This document shows positions 1-9,177 of a stretch of 64,000 nucleotides of DNA, in pieces. A model generated the notes under the pieces. It made no database searches, had not been told where the DNA came from, and saw only the letters and a list, made by a program, of their open reading frames with translations. How positions within the stretch are numbered: the first letter of the stretch is position 1; every line of letters starts with the position of its first letter. Source of the stretch: Geminicoccaceae bacterium (GTDB lineage Bacteria > Pseudomonadota > Alphaproteobacteria > Geminicoccales > Geminicoccaceae); the NCBI GenBank assembly GCA_020638465.1, contig JACKIM010000002.1, positions 1,674,001-1,738,000 of the forward strand. The letters are read 5' to 3'. The position numbers were made by a program, and so were the translations under genes.

Positions 1-499
1 TGTTGCGCTCGACAAACGCGTCGAGCACATCCTTGACCATGCCCTGGACCATCTCGGACATGCTCGGGATGATGACCAGAGGTTTCAGCGGCGGCTGCGA
101 CGAAAGCCGGATCGCCCTCTTGGCGATGCTCTTGGCATAATCGCCTATCCGTTCGAGATCGTTCGACAATTTGAGCGACATCGCGACGATGCGCAGGTCT
201 ATGGCCATCGGCTGCCGGGTCGCCAGCAGCCGGATCGCCAACTGGTCGATGCCCTCTTCCAGCTCGTCCACTTCCTTGTCGCGCTCGCGCACGCGGGCCG
301 CCAGTTCGTCATCGCGGTCGATGAGCGCCTTCGCGGTATGAGCGACCTGCTGTTCGACCAGACCGCCCATGCGCACGATCATGCTGTTGAGCTGATTGAG
401 ATCCTGGTCGAACGACCGCACGACATGTCGGCGCGACGCATCATCGCCACTCTCGCCGGCATTCCCTTGTTCCTTGCCTCTGGTTTCGGAACCAGCCAT
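1..499 (-). CDS. phoU: PhoU phosphate signalling protein (partial, C-terminus off the left edge)
   Basis: The frame opens with ATG at 499 and runs to the window edge without a stop, giving about 166 N-terminal residues. After a hydrophilic leader it shows the PhoU helical repeat, with FDQDLNQLNSMIVRMG near residues 30-45 and the conserved SNDLERIGDYA segment near 113-123. PhoU couples the Pst transporter to the PhoR kinase and restrains phosphate uptake when phosphate is plentiful. Its ATG overlaps the pstB stop (TGATG), so the two are translationally coupled. In alphaproteobacteria phoB commonly follows; that would lie left of the window and cannot be seen. Confidence 0.95.
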   Translation of the reverse strand, partial: MAGSETRGKEQGNAGESGDDASRRHVVRSFDQDLNQLNSMIVRMGGLVEQQVAHTAKALIDRDDELAARVRERDKEVDELEEGIDQLAIRLLATRQPMAIDLRIVAMSLKLSNDLERIGDYAKSIAKRAIRLSSQPPLKPLVIIPSMSEMVQGMVKDVLDAFVERN

Positions 500-1311
500 C
501 AACCGAACCTCCCCGTTATGTAATCCTGGGTCATCTGCTCGCGAGGAGTCGTGAAGATTTCGTCGGTCGAGCTGTGCTCGATCAGCTTGCCCAGATGGAA
601 GAAGGCCGTCGTCTGCGAAACGCGCGCGGCCTGCTGCATGTTATGGGTGACGATGGCAATCGTGAAACTCTCGCGCAGCTCGTCGATCAGTTCCTCGATG
701 TGGGCCGTGGCAATTGGGTCAAGGGCCGAACAGGGTTCGTCCATCAAGATCACCTCGGGACTGACCGCAATCGCCCGGGCAATGCACAAGCGCTGCTGCT
801 GACCGCCGGAAAGGCCGTTGCCCGGAGAGCCGAGACGATCGGATACCTCCTTCCACAACCCTGCTCCCTTGAGCGCGGTCTCGACGATCTGGTCGAGATC
901 GGCCTTGTTCGCGGCCAGCCCGTGAATGCGGGGACCATAGGCGACGTTGTCATAGATCGATTTTGGAAACGGATTGGGTTTCTGGAACACCATGCCGACG
1001 CGGGAGCGCAACTGCACGACATCGATCTCGCGCGCATAGATGTCCTGATCGTCGAGGCGAATATCACCTTCGACGCGACATATGTCGATCGTGTCATTCA
1101 TGCGGTTGAGACATCTGAGGAATGTGGACTTGCCGCAACCTGACGGGCCGATCAGCGCCGTGACCTCGTGATCCGGGATGTCCAGCGACACGTCGAACAG
1201 GGCCTGTTTATCGCCATACCAGAGATTGACCCCACGGGTCGACATTTTCGGCTTCGCCTGACTTTCGACCAATGCCGACCTCTCCTCGAACTTGAGTGCG
1301 CGCGCTACCAT
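499..1311 (-). CDS. pstB: Phosphate ABC transporter ATP-binding protein PstB
   Basis: A 270-residue ABC ATPase that energises high-affinity phosphate import at the inner membrane. Walker A is GPSGCGKST (residues 55-63), the signature is [14 protein letters not shown], and Walker B is VILMDEP followed by CSALDP. The stretch [21 protein letters not shown] after Walker A is typical of PstB and separates it from other ABC families. The start overlaps the pstA stop by 7 bases, and the stop overlaps phoU. About 22 residues precede the conserved start of the domain, slightly longer than the E. coli protein. Identity is secure from motifs and operon order. Confidence 0.97.
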   Translation of the reverse strand: MVARALKFEERSALVESQAKPKMSTRGVNLWYGDKQALFDVSLDIPDHEVTALIGPSGCGKSTFLRCLNRMNDTIDICRVEGDIRLDDQDIYAREIDVVQLRSRVGMVFQKPNPFPKSIYDNVAYGPRIHGLAANKADLDQIVETALKGAGLWKEVSDRLGSPGNGLSGGQQQRLCIARAIAVSPEVILMDEPCSALDPIATAHIEELIDELRESFTIAIVTHNMQQAARVSQTTAFFHLGKLIEHSSTDEIFTTPREQMTQDYITGRFG

Positions 1312-2639
1312 TTTCTTTCGAACTTTCGTCGCAGAATGACCGCCAGGGCATTCATGATCACGAGGAAGGCGAGCAGCACCATGATCGCTGCCGCCGTCCG
1401 CTCGGTGAACGCCCGCTCGGGGCTATCGGCCCAAAGATAGATCTGGACGGGCAAAGCCGTGGCCGGATCGAGGGGAGTTGCCGGAATGTCGACGATGAAC
1501 GCCACCATGCCGATCATCAACAGCGGTGCGGTCTCGCCAAGGGCCTGAGCCATGCCAATGATCGCCCCCGTGAGAATACCGGGCAAGGCCAGTGGCAATA
1601 CGTGATGGGCCACGGTCTGCACCTTCGATGCTCCCATGCCCAGCGCCGCCTCGCGGATCGAGGGCGGCACGGAGCGGAGCGAGGCGCGGGTCGCGACGAC
1701 AATGGTCGGCAAGGTCATGAGTGTCAGCGTGAGACCACCGACAAGCGGAGCCGATCTCGGAAGATGGAATACCTGCAGGAAGACGGCAAGACCGAGCAGA
1801 CCGAAAACAATCGACGGAACGGCGGCAAGATTGTTGATATTGACCTCGATGAAATCGGTCATGCGGCTCTTGGGGGCGAATTCTTCCAGATAGGTCGCAG
1901 CCGCGATGCCTATCGGAGCGGCCAGCAGCAATGTCACGATCATCATGTAGAATGATCCGACAACAGCTCCCCATATGCCGGCCTGCTCGGGTTCGCGACT
2001 ATCGCCGTGCGTGAATAGAACCGTGTTGAAGCGTGTCTCGATCCGCCCCTGTTCTGCAAGTGCATCGACCCAGATGAGCTCCCGGTCCTTCACCCGCCGG
2101 TTGGACTCTTTCAGATTGCGGTCGATCTCGCCCTTCATCAATTGATCGATGTCATCCGATGCCAGCATCTCGACGGGAACCGTCTGCCCGATCAGCGATG
2201 GATCAGCCTTGACCTGTTCGCGCAGATCCAGCGCCGCAGCCGAACTCACCAGTCCGCGCAACGCTTTCCTGTCGCGTCGACCTTCGACATCGGGAAACAT
2301 CCGGTAGAGGGCGCCGTTGATCAGTTCCTGGAAGTTCGCCTTGCCGATCACGGCCGGATCGCCAGTCCCCTCCGGATCGATCCTGTCCCTGGCAAAATCG
2401 ATATCGAGGGTCACATAGGTCTGCCAGAATGCCTTGTATCCCTGCGTCCCGACCGACAGGAGCAGGACCGCCAGCAGGCCAAGCGCGAGGCCGATGGCAC
2501 CCAGCCCCATGAGCCTGAACCGCCGCTCCCGGGCATAGCGCCGGCGCACCAGTTCGTTGCCCTCGGCAAAAGTCGGTCGCGGCCCCGAGACAAGCCTCTC
2601 AAGCGGCCGCAGGTCGGTCTCGCGCAATGCTTCAGTCAT
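1305..2639 (-). CDS. pstA: Phosphate ABC transporter permease PstA
   Basis: A 444-residue inner-membrane permease. It has an N-terminal hydrophobic helix near residues 44-66, a large non-membrane region (about 70-220), then a MetI-type permease domain with the EAA loop [21 protein letters not shown]. This long form, with an extra domain inserted after the first helix, is usual in alphaproteobacterial PstA and longer than the roughly 300-residue E. coli protein. It pairs with PstC to form the phosphate channel. The gene overlaps pstC upstream by 8 bases and pstB downstream by 7, so the cluster is one operon. Confidence 0.95.
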   Translation of the reverse strand: MTEALRETDLRPLERLVSGPRPTFAEGNELVRRRYARERRFRLMGLGAIGLALGLLAVLLLSVGTQGYKAFWQTYVTLDIDFARDRIDPEGTGDPAVIGKANFQELINGALYRMFPDVEGRRDRKALRGLVSSAAALDLREQVKADPSLIGQTVPVEMLASDDIDQLMKGEIDRNLKESNRRVKDRELIWVDALAEQGRIETRFNTVLFTHGDSREPEQAGIWGAVVGSFYMMIVTLLLAAPIGIAAATYLEEFAPKSRMTDFIEVNINNLAAVPSIVFGLLGLAVFLQVFHLPRSAPLVGGLTLTLMTLPTIVVATRASLRSVPPSIREAALGMGASKVQTVAHHVLPLALPGILTGAIIGMAQALGETAPLLMIGMVAFIVDIPATPLDPATALPVQIYLWADSPERAFTERTAAAIMVLLAFLVIMNALAVILRRKFERKW

Positions 2640-4005
2640 ATTGTTCCCGGTAGGTATGCATCACACGAAGGGCGATGATATTGAGCAACAAGGTTGAAAG
2701 GAACAGCACCAGCCCCAGCGCGAAGGCCGCCAGCGTCTTGGCGCTGTCGAATTCCTGATCGCCCACGAGCAATGTCACCATCTGGACCGTGACCGTCGTG
2801 ACCGCCTGCAGGGGATTGCCCGTCAGGTTGGCCGCAAGGCCGGCAGCCATCACCACGATCATGGTTTCGCCGATGGCCCGGCTGATGGCGAGCAGGAAGC
2901 CGGCAATGATCCCCGGCAACGCCGCTGGCATGATGACCTGGACAATGGTTTCCGCACGCGTGGCACCCAGCCCGAGCGAAGCGTCACGCAGGGCGCGGGG
3001 AACCGCCGATATCGCATCGTCAGCCAGCGAGGAGACGAACGGAATGATCATGATGCCCATGACAAGCCCTGCTGCCAGAGCGCTTTCCGAAGACACGCTG
3101 AGCCCCAGGGATTCCCCCAGACCGCGGATGAACGGTGCTACCGTGAGGGCGGCGAAGAAGCCGTAGACCACCGTTGGCACACCGGCGAGGATTTCCAGCG
3201 CCGGCTTGGCAAATCCGCGAAATGTCGGCGAAGCATATTCGGAAAGGTACATTGCCGACAGCATGCCGATCGGACCTGCCACGGCCATGGCGATGGCCGT
3301 GATCAGCAGCGTTCCCGCAAACAGCGGCACGGCACCGAAACTTCCCGACGAGCCGACCTGATCGGCACGCAGGGCCGTCTGCGGACTCCAGCTCAGGCCG
3401 AACAGGAAATCGGTGACGGGAACCTTGTCAAAGAAGCGCACCGACTCGAACAGGACGGAAAAGACGATCCCGGCCGTCGTAAGGATGGAAATCCCCGCCG
3501 CGGCCAGCAGTGCGCCGCGGACCCAGCGTTCAACGTGGTTGCGGGCGCGAAAATCCGCAGCGACATGCCTCAGGGCGAGATGAATGCCGAAAATCGCCAG
3601 CAGCAAAACGATGATCGTGCGCAGCCATGTCGAGACCGAAAGAAGCCAGCCATAATAGCTGGCGGCGTCCTGCATGACCGGCGTGAGTTCGCCATGCGCC
3701 TTTCCGCCCAGGGCAACGCGGGCAACGTCCTGGATAAAGAAGTTCAGCATTTCCGGCGGCTGGTCGAGAATGGCGGGCGGCAAACGGCTTTCCACGATCC
3801 GGCGCAGCACGACCTGATCGCCGATCAGCCAGAAGGTCGTCAGGGCGACCGCGGGTCCGGCTCCGAGCAGGAAGACGTGCCAGCCATAGTGCCCCGGGCG
3901 GGAGTGAAGCGATACGGGATTGCCATCGGCCACGGTAATGGCGCGTCGCCGCCCCAGCACATAACCGGCAAGGGCAAGGACGAGGACGATCGCGATCAAA
4001 CTCAT
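2632..4005 (-). CDS. pstC: Phosphate ABC transporter permease PstC
   Basis: A 457-residue permease partner of PstA. I start it at the ATG at 4005 (MSLIAIVLVLALAGYVLG), which has GGAAG about 10 bases upstream. A longer reading to 4128 would run through the stem-loop and into pstS, and its extra residues look non-coding. Several hydrophobic segments are visible, and the EAA-type loop RDASLGLGATRAETIVQVIMP lies in the C-terminal third. The central insertion (about residues 60-150) is again the long alphaproteobacterial form. A 73-bp gap holding a perfect hairpin separates it from pstS. Confidence 0.94.
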   Translation of the reverse strand: MSLIAIVLVLALAGYVLGRRRAITVADGNPVSLHSRPGHYGWHVFLLGAGPAVALTTFWLIGDQVVLRRIVESRLPPAILDQPPEMLNFFIQDVARVALGGKAHGELTPVMQDAASYYGWLLSVSTWLRTIIVLLLAIFGIHLALRHVAADFRARNHVERWVRGALLAAAGISILTTAGIVFSVLFESVRFFDKVPVTDFLFGLSWSPQTALRADQVGSSGSFGAVPLFAGTLLITAIAMAVAGPIGMLSAMYLSEYASPTFRGFAKPALEILAGVPTVVYGFFAALTVAPFIRGLGESLGLSVSSESALAAGLVMGIMIIPFVSSLADDAISAVPRALRDASLGLGATRAETIVQVIMPAALPGIIAGFLLAISRAIGETMIVVMAAGLAANLTGNPLQAVTTVTVQMVTLLVGDQEFDSAKTLAAFALGLVLFLSTLLLNIIALRVMHTYREQYD

Positions 4006-4028
4006 GGCACTACCGCTTCCGTGGCAAC

Positions 4029-4065
4029 GGAACCGCGCACCGCAAACATCCCGGTGCGCGGTTCC
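4029..4065 (-). other. Intercistronic stem-loop between pstS and pstC
   Basis: A perfect 14-bp inverted repeat (4029-4042 with 4052-4065) encloses a 9-base loop. It lies between the pstS stop and the pstC start, on the transcribed strand of the operon. There is no U-run after it, so it is unlikely to be a full terminator. By analogy with other binding-protein operons it probably protects the pstS transcript end, letting periplasmic PstS accumulate above the membrane components. That role is inference. Confidence 0.75.
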
Positions 4066-4078
4066 AGCGTTCAACCGA

Positions 4079-5098
4079 TCAGAGGCTGAGCGGCTGCAGG
4101 TTGTTGGCCTCCGAACGGACCTTCTCACGCTCCTCTTCGGGAAGCGGGATCAATCCCTTGTCCGCGAGATAGCCATCCTCACCCGACGCGGCATCGCTGG
4201 TGAACTCGGCGATATACTCGCGAATTCCGGGAACCACGTCGACATGCGCATTCTTGACGTAGAAGTAGAGTGAACGCGATACTGGATATTCACCATCGGC
4301 AATGTTCTCGAAGGTGGGCTCGATGCCGTCGACCCGGCTGCCCTGGATGTTGTCGGTATTCTGGTCGAGGAAACTAAAACCGAAAATGCCCAGGGCGACC
4401 GGGTTTTCCTCAAGCTTGTTGACGATGAGGTTGTCGTTCTCACCGGCCTCGATGAAAGCACCATCCTCGCGCATGCTGCCGCAGGCGGCCTTCCTGGCGT
4501 CATCGTCGAGCGCCTCGATCTCGGGAAAGGTCTCGCAGGCGTGGTCCATCACCAGCTCGACAAAGGCGTCGCGCGTGCCGGAGGTGGGCGGCGGACCCAG
4601 AACCTCGATCTTCTCGTCGGGAAGCGAATCGTCGATCTCGTGCCAGTTGCTGTAGGGGTTATCCACCAGCTTGCCGTCGACCGGAACCTGCTTGGCCAGC
4701 GCCAGGAAGATCTGTTCGCGAGTGACATCGAACAAGGGGCCGTTCTTGCTGTTGGCCAGCACGATGCCGTCAAAGCCGACCTTGACCTCGGTGACATCCT
4801 TCACGCCGTTCTTGGCGCAGGTCTCGACCTCGGAAGCCTTGATCCGTCGCGAGGAGTTGGTGATGTCGGGCGTGCCTTCGCCAACCCCCTCGCAGAACAG
4901 CTTGAGCCCTCCGCCGGACCCGGTGCTCTCGACCACGGGCGTGGGAAAGCTGGTCTTGTTGCCGAAATGCTCGGCAACGGCGGTGGAGAACGGGAACACG
5001 GTCGAGGATCCGACGATGCGGATCTGGTCGCGGGCCTGAGCCTCGCCGGTCGCGAGGATGGCGCTCAAGGCAACCGCGGAAAGAAGGATCTTGCGCAT
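4079..5098 (-). CDS. pstS: Periplasmic phosphate-binding protein PstS
   Basis: A 339-residue precursor of the phosphate-binding protein. The ATG at 5098 has GGAGGT seven bases upstream, and a Sec signal peptide follows (MRKILLSAVALSAILATGEAQA, cut before RDQIRIVG). The mature protein begins with IVGSSTVFPFS, the conserved PstS phosphate-contact segment, followed by ESTGSGGG and later PPTSGTRDAFVELV. An upstream reading to 5218 would run through the PHO box and is rejected. It is the first gene after phoR on the same strand and is the likely direct target of the PHO box at 5180-5197. Confidence 0.96.
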   Translation of the reverse strand: MRKILLSAVALSAILATGEAQARDQIRIVGSSTVFPFSTAVAEHFGNKTSFPTPVVESTGSGGGLKLFCEGVGEGTPDITNSSRRIKASEVETCAKNGVKDVTEVKVGFDGIVLANSKNGPLFDVTREQIFLALAKQVPVDGKLVDNPYSNWHEIDDSLPDEKIEVLGPPPTSGTRDAFVELVMDHACETFPEIEALDDDARKAACGSMREDGAFIEAGENDNLIVNKLEENPVALGIFGFSFLDQNTDNIQGSRVDGIEPTFENIADGEYPVSRSLYFYVKNAHVDVVPGIREYIAEFTSDAASGEDGYLADKGLIPLPEEEREKVRSEANNLQPLSL

Positions 5099-5179
5099 GA
5101 CTGGGACCTCCAAAGGTCGAGACGTCCTGTTTCGGAGCCCCCTGCTGGTCCGAGGGCGAGGTCCTGATACGCATGGAAT

Positions 5180-5197
5180 ATGACAATATAATGACAT
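5180..5197 (-). promoter_or_regulatory. PHO box (PhoB binding site) upstream of pstS
   Basis: Read on the minus strand, two 7-base direct repeats ATGTCAT and TTGTCAT are separated by four bases (TATA). This fits the established PhoB consensus CTGTCAT-N4-CTGTCAT with one mismatch per half. The site lies 82 bases before the pstS ATG, between phoR and pstS. It predicts phosphate-starvation induction of pstSCAB-phoU from an internal promoter, separate from expression of phoR. Confidence 0.88.
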
Positions 5198-5229
5198 GTA
5201 CTCCGGTGCGCCCGGCACGCGGTGGCAGA

Positions 5230-6669
5230 TCAGGTGCGCGCCTGAAGCCTCTCCCTGCCGGGCGGCGGGTCATCGGCAACGGGAATATCGCGGTCGGGCA
5301 GATAGATGGAAAAGCAGCTTCCCTCGCCGATGACGCTGGCAATGGCCAGGTGCCCCTGATGCCGGCGCACGATATGCTTGACGATGGCGAGCCCGAGGCC
5401 CGTGCCGCCGACACTGCGCGAACGTGCCTTGTCGACACGGTAGAAGCGTTCGGTGAGCCGGGCCAGATGCTCGCTGGCGATCCCCGGCCCCTCATCGATG
5501 ACCGAGATCTCCAGCGCCCGCGAGCCCGCGAGCGGGCCCGCCTGCGCGGGTGCCCGGGTATGGGCACGCGCATGGATACGAACCGCCTTCTGTTGCCCAC
5601 CGTATTTGATCGCATTCTCGATGAGATTGACAAGAGCCTGATACAGCTGGTCATGGTCGGCAAGGATCACCGGCAGGTCCCTTCCCCCCTCCCGGACGAG
5701 CTGCACCCGGGCGGCATCGGCAACCGGTCGGAGGCGCGCAATCACCTCGCCAATCAGCTCATCCACATCGCATGGCTCGTCGGGAGGCTGGCTCGACGCC
5801 ACCTCTATGCGCGACAATGACAGCAGGTCGTCGACCAGGCGACGCATGCGCGCGGCCTCGCCGGCCATGATCTCGAGAAAGTTGATGCGGGCGTCGGTAT
5901 CGTTGCGCGCCGGTCCCTGCAGGGTTTCGATGAAACCCGAAATGGATGCGAGCGGCGTACGCAACTCATGGCTGACATTGGCGATGAAATCGGAGCGCAT
6001 CCGCTCGATCATCACCTGTTCGCCCTCCTCGCGCAACAGCAGCAATACGCCCTGGCCACCGTCGGGAAGCGCCACGGATGCCAGCCGGGCACCGAAACGG
6101 CGTTCGGGCGATGCCGCCGGCGTGAAGGCCAGTTGGCTGGTCTGCCGCATGTCCCGGGCGGCAGTCAGCGCCTGCAGGAGGCCGGGATCCCGGAAAAGAC
6201 GGCTGATCGGTGTGGAATGACCGAGCTGGCTGAAGGATCGCCGCGCCGCATCATTGGCATCCATGATGGTATCGTCGCTGCCGATCAAAAGGACCGGATC
6301 GGCGATGATCCCCAGAAGCTCGCGAAAGTTCTGCTGCTCCCGACCGGCCTGCCGTTCGGCCCGCAGGCGCGCCCGCTGGATGCCCAGTGCCGCGGGCGCG
6401 ATCCGTGTCGCCACCGCCTCGCCCAGTTCGCCGGACATGCCCCGCTCATCGCCGGTGCTCAGACTTTCCAGCCAGCGGCGCCCGCCTTCTAATTCGCGCA
6501 TGTTCACCAGCGTCGCCACGGCGACGGCAATTCCCGAGCTTCCTGCGATCGCGAGACAGACAAGCATGTCCAGCCGGCCGATCAATTCCAGGATGAACAG
6601 CGGAATGGCCGCGGTGAGACAGGCAATCAGGACACTCCGCCAGAACTGCTGTGATTTCACAACCTGCAC
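5230..6669 (-). CDS. phoR: Phosphate regulon sensor histidine kinase PhoR
   Basis: A 479-residue membrane histidine kinase. Two hydrophobic segments (about 11-30 and 34-56) give almost no periplasmic sensor. A PAS domain follows (about 112-215), then the phosphoacceptor motif NVSHELRTPL with His234. The ATPase domain has an N-box (LIENAIKYGG), DEGPGIA and GGTGLGLAIVKHIV. This layout, next to pst genes and without a periplasmic domain, matches PhoR, which senses the state of the Pst-PhoU complex and phosphorylates PhoB. A 131-bp gap with the PHO box separates it from pstS. No clear PHO box is visible before phoR itself. Confidence 0.93.
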   Translation of the reverse strand: MQVVKSQQFWRSVLIACLTAAIPLFILELIGRLDMLVCLAIAGSSGIAVAVATLVNMRELEGGRRWLESLSTGDERGMSGELGEAVATRIAPAALGIQRARLRAERQAGREQQNFRELLGIIADPVLLIGSDDTIMDANDAARRSFSQLGHSTPISRLFRDPGLLQALTAARDMRQTSQLAFTPAASPERRFGARLASVALPDGGQGVLLLLREEGEQVMIERMRSDFIANVSHELRTPLASISGFIETLQGPARNDTDARINFLEIMAGEAARMRRLVDDLLSLSRIEVASSQPPDEPCDVDELIGEVIARLRPVADAARVQLVREGGRDLPVILADHDQLYQALVNLIENAIKYGGQQKAVRIHARAHTRAPAQAGPLAGSRALEISVIDEGPGIASEHLARLTERFYRVDKARSRSVGGTGLGLAIVKHIVRRHQGHLAIASVIGEGSCFSIYLPDRDIPVADDPPPGRERLQART

Positions 6670-6784
6670 AGGACCCCGCCAAGGATATTCCGCAGTGGTG
6701 CACTAAACCCGGAACACGCGTCATGACCAAGCCCGCTCCACGAAAACCATGGCAGCTTTCCGACACGATCTCCCGTGCGGGATA

Positions 6785-7909
6785 TCAGTCTGCCGGGAAC
6801 AGGAATTCACGGCCAACCTTCACCCGCCGTATATCGCCATAGGCGATGACATCGGCTGTCGCGTAGGTTTCCGTCCATCGTTCCGGCAGATAACTACCGG
6901 TGCCGATAATATCGACCGGTGCACGAACACTGGCCATGAGCTTGCATTTGGAAGGATTGAATCCCGAACTGGCGATGATCTTGACCTTGTCGAAACCGGC
7001 GGAGTCAAGACGCTGGCGCATGTGGAACAGTGCCGCGGCGGTTACACCGGTACCGGTCAGCCAGCGCAATTCCTCCTCGGTGCGATAGGTGCGGATCGCA
7101 TCGGGGGCGTCCCGGTCGAGGACGGCATAGGACTGGGCTGTGTCGAGCTCCTCCATGAAGCGTCCGCCATGGGTATCGAGGCGAACGCCCAGCCGTCCCT
7201 GCGCCGCCAGCTCCGGAAACCGCTGACAGACCGCGAGCGCGTCGGTCACCTCGTGACCGAAATAGTCGACAAGGACATAAAGACTGTCATCGGGGAATGT
7301 CTCGTGAAACATCTCGGCTGCGCGCAGCGTGCTACCGGCATAGCCGATGAGCGCATGCGGCATGGTCCCAAGCCCCTTCTTCTGGCCGAAGAAATGGGCG
7401 GTGGCATCGTTGGCGTTGCCGATGAAGCCCTTCGCATTGCGCTCCCGCCGCGCCCGTGCCGAACCGATGCTGGCGGCATAGGCCATCATCTCGGCCATCT
7501 CGGCACCGGCGCAATGGCGCGCATCCATGCCGAGGAAGCCCACATACGGCAGATCGGTGCACATGGTATAGGCATTGAAGGCCGCGACACAGGGCGGGCC
7601 CAGCTTCTGCAGGAAAATCGTCTCAAGGTCGCTCAGTTCGCGGAACGAGCCATGAATGTACATCAGCGGTTCGCCGGCACCGACCCACCCGCCTTCATTG
7701 TGCAGCATGTGGATGTCGAACGTCACACCGCGCTCTTCGGCAATGCTCGTGAGCCAGCCCACCGCGATGCGGGGCGTGAACAACACCGGACGGCGCATGA
7801 ATACGGCATAGGTGACCCGCACGTCGCCGAAGCGCTCGACGACGGCACGGGTCTTGACGAAATACTTGTCGGTATAGCTGGCGACGTCGTTGCTGGCCGG
7901 CCCGTTCAT
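6785..7909 (-). CDS. Nicotinate phosphoribosyltransferase
   Basis: A 374-residue cytosolic enzyme of the Preiss-Handler route that joins nicotinate to PRPP to give nicotinate mononucleotide for NAD synthesis. Typical segments are MASYTDKYF-like VASYTDKYF near the start, FLQKLGPPCVAAFNAY, MDARHCAGAEMAEMMAYAA, GTMPHALIGYAGST, VDYFGHEVTDAL and IIASSGFNPSKC with GTGSYLPE near the C-terminus. I prefer the ATG at 7909, which has GGGAGAG six bases upstream, over the ATG at 7924. The gene stands alone between phoR and a sulfotransferase gene. The protein resembles the shorter alphaproteobacterial type rather than E. coli PncB. Confidence 0.88.
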   Translation of the reverse strand: MNGPASNDVASYTDKYFVKTRAVVERFGDVRVTYAVFMRRPVLFTPRIAVGWLTSIAEERGVTFDIHMLHNEGGWVGAGEPLMYIHGSFRELSDLETIFLQKLGPPCVAAFNAYTMCTDLPYVGFLGMDARHCAGAEMAEMMAYAASIGSARARRERNAKGFIGNANDATAHFFGQKKGLGTMPHALIGYAGSTLRAAEMFHETFPDDSLYVLVDYFGHEVTDALAVCQRFPELAAQGRLGVRLDTHGGRFMEELDTAQSYAVLDRDAPDAIRTYRTEEELRWLTGTGVTAAALFHMRQRLDSAGFDKVKIIASSGFNPSKCKLMASVRAPVDIIGTGSYLPERWTETYATADVIAYGDIRRVKVGREFLFPAD

Positions 7910-8120
7910 ACAGCGCTCTCCCATTGTCGCCAGTGAGCTAAGAGCCGGGCGGGACGGATGTCAATCGGTGCTGCCGCATCAAAAACATGAACGGACATGG
8001 AAATACGCCCCGCCGATCCGTTTCGGGCTCACGCGGGACGCGGCAGGTCAGGCGATGTTCGGGAAGGCAAGGCCAACCGCTCGCGGCAAGGTCGCAGCAT
8101 GGCCCCGTCCGGGTACGGGC

Positions 8121-9050
8121 TCAGCCGTCTGCCGATGCACGCATGCGCATCCGCTGCAGGGCCGCACGGGCCTCAGGCAGGTGGATGACATTGCTGGCGA
8201 CCTCCTCGCGGGGCTGCGGACCGGCCCTCCAGCTCGAAAGGTCAAGCCCCAGATCGCGTTCCAGACGGGCAATGTCGGCATCCAGAGCGGCGGCAAGACG
8301 GGTGCGGATGCCGGCATCCACCGGTTCCTTCGGCGGGAGTGGCCATGGCTTGTAGCTGATTTCCAGATGTCCCATGGAGCCGCCTGCCTGAGGCGCGATC
8401 AGATCCGACAGGCGCCTCTTGAGACTGACCGATCCCTTCCGTCTTTCGGACACGTGGCAACCCATGACCGAAGGCCGGAAACGCTCGTCGACGTCGAGGA
8501 AGCGCAACAATTGCGGCAGGTGGGCCGCTTCGTCCTCGAAGAAGCGCTCATAGACGACCACGCAGATCTGGTCGGCGTCGAAGGAATCGAAATAGGGTAG
8601 CAGCTGACGGTGATAGAGGCCGAACTGCAGCCAGTCCGGCCGCTCGGCCAGGTGCTCGGCGAAGGCGATATTGCGGCCGGTGCGCTGCACCTCGTGTCGA
8701 TGAAGCGAGTGGATGAGATCGATCGGATCGCGGATGAATACCAGTACCTTGCTCTTCGGGAAATGACGGGCCAGCCGACCGGCGGCGAAAGGATCGGTGA
8801 TGCAACCGGGTATCACGTCACCGATCACCGTGTAGGGCATCGCCCCCTCGAAAAGCCGGCGATAGCGATCCAGGCCCGATGGGCTGTCGAGAGCGCTTAT
8901 ATAAGGGTCGCAATCGAGGCTCGGCGGCAGGGTGCGCTGATCGCGCAGGCGGATCTCCGGATGCTCGTTGAGCACCGTGCGCAACCAGGTCGATCCGGCG
9001 CGGGGCGTGCCGACATAGATGAAGTCCAGAAAGGCGTCACTCGCCAGCAT
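8121..9050 (-). CDS. Sulfotransferase family protein
   Basis: A 309-residue protein with the two PAPS-binding signatures of the sulfotransferase superfamily: the 5'-phosphosulfate loop YVGTPRAGSTWLR close to the N-terminus, and the 3'-phosphate segment LVFIRDPIDLIHSLHRHE about 95 residues later. It should transfer sulfate from PAPS to an acceptor. The acceptor (glycan, lipid or small molecule) cannot be read from the sequence. I start at ATG 9050 (MLASDAFLDFIYVGTPR); a TTG at 9086 would add 12 residues. It is transcribed divergently from the aldose epimerase gene, and no PAPS-synthesis gene is nearby. Confidence 0.85.
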   Translation of the reverse strand: MLASDAFLDFIYVGTPRAGSTWLRTVLNEHPEIRLRDQRTLPPSLDCDPYISALDSPSGLDRYRRLFEGAMPYTVIGDVIPGCITDPFAAGRLARHFPKSKVLVFIRDPIDLIHSLHRHEVQRTGRNIAFAEHLAERPDWLQFGLYHRQLLPYFDSFDADQICVVVYERFFEDEAAHLPQLLRFLDVDERFRPSVMGCHVSERRKGSVSLKRRLSDLIAPQAGGSMGHLEISYKPWPLPPKEPVDAGIRTRLAAALDADIARLERDLGLDLSSWRAGPQPREEVASNVIHLPEARAALQRMRMRASADG

Positions 9051-9177
9051 CGTGCTTGTCCGGTCTCGTTGGCGTCTTTTCCACAAGGCCGTCGAACGAT
9101 ACGCGTCTTGTCCTTAACGTTCGGTTAAGGCATAGCGGATTCCTGCGCAGGACATTCGACAGGGGGAGCAAGGGAAA

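Noticed and set aside
4006..4128. Upstream extension of PstC by 41 residues
   Set aside because: It would translate through the intercistronic stem-loop and overlap pstS; the ATG at 4005 has a ribosome-binding site.
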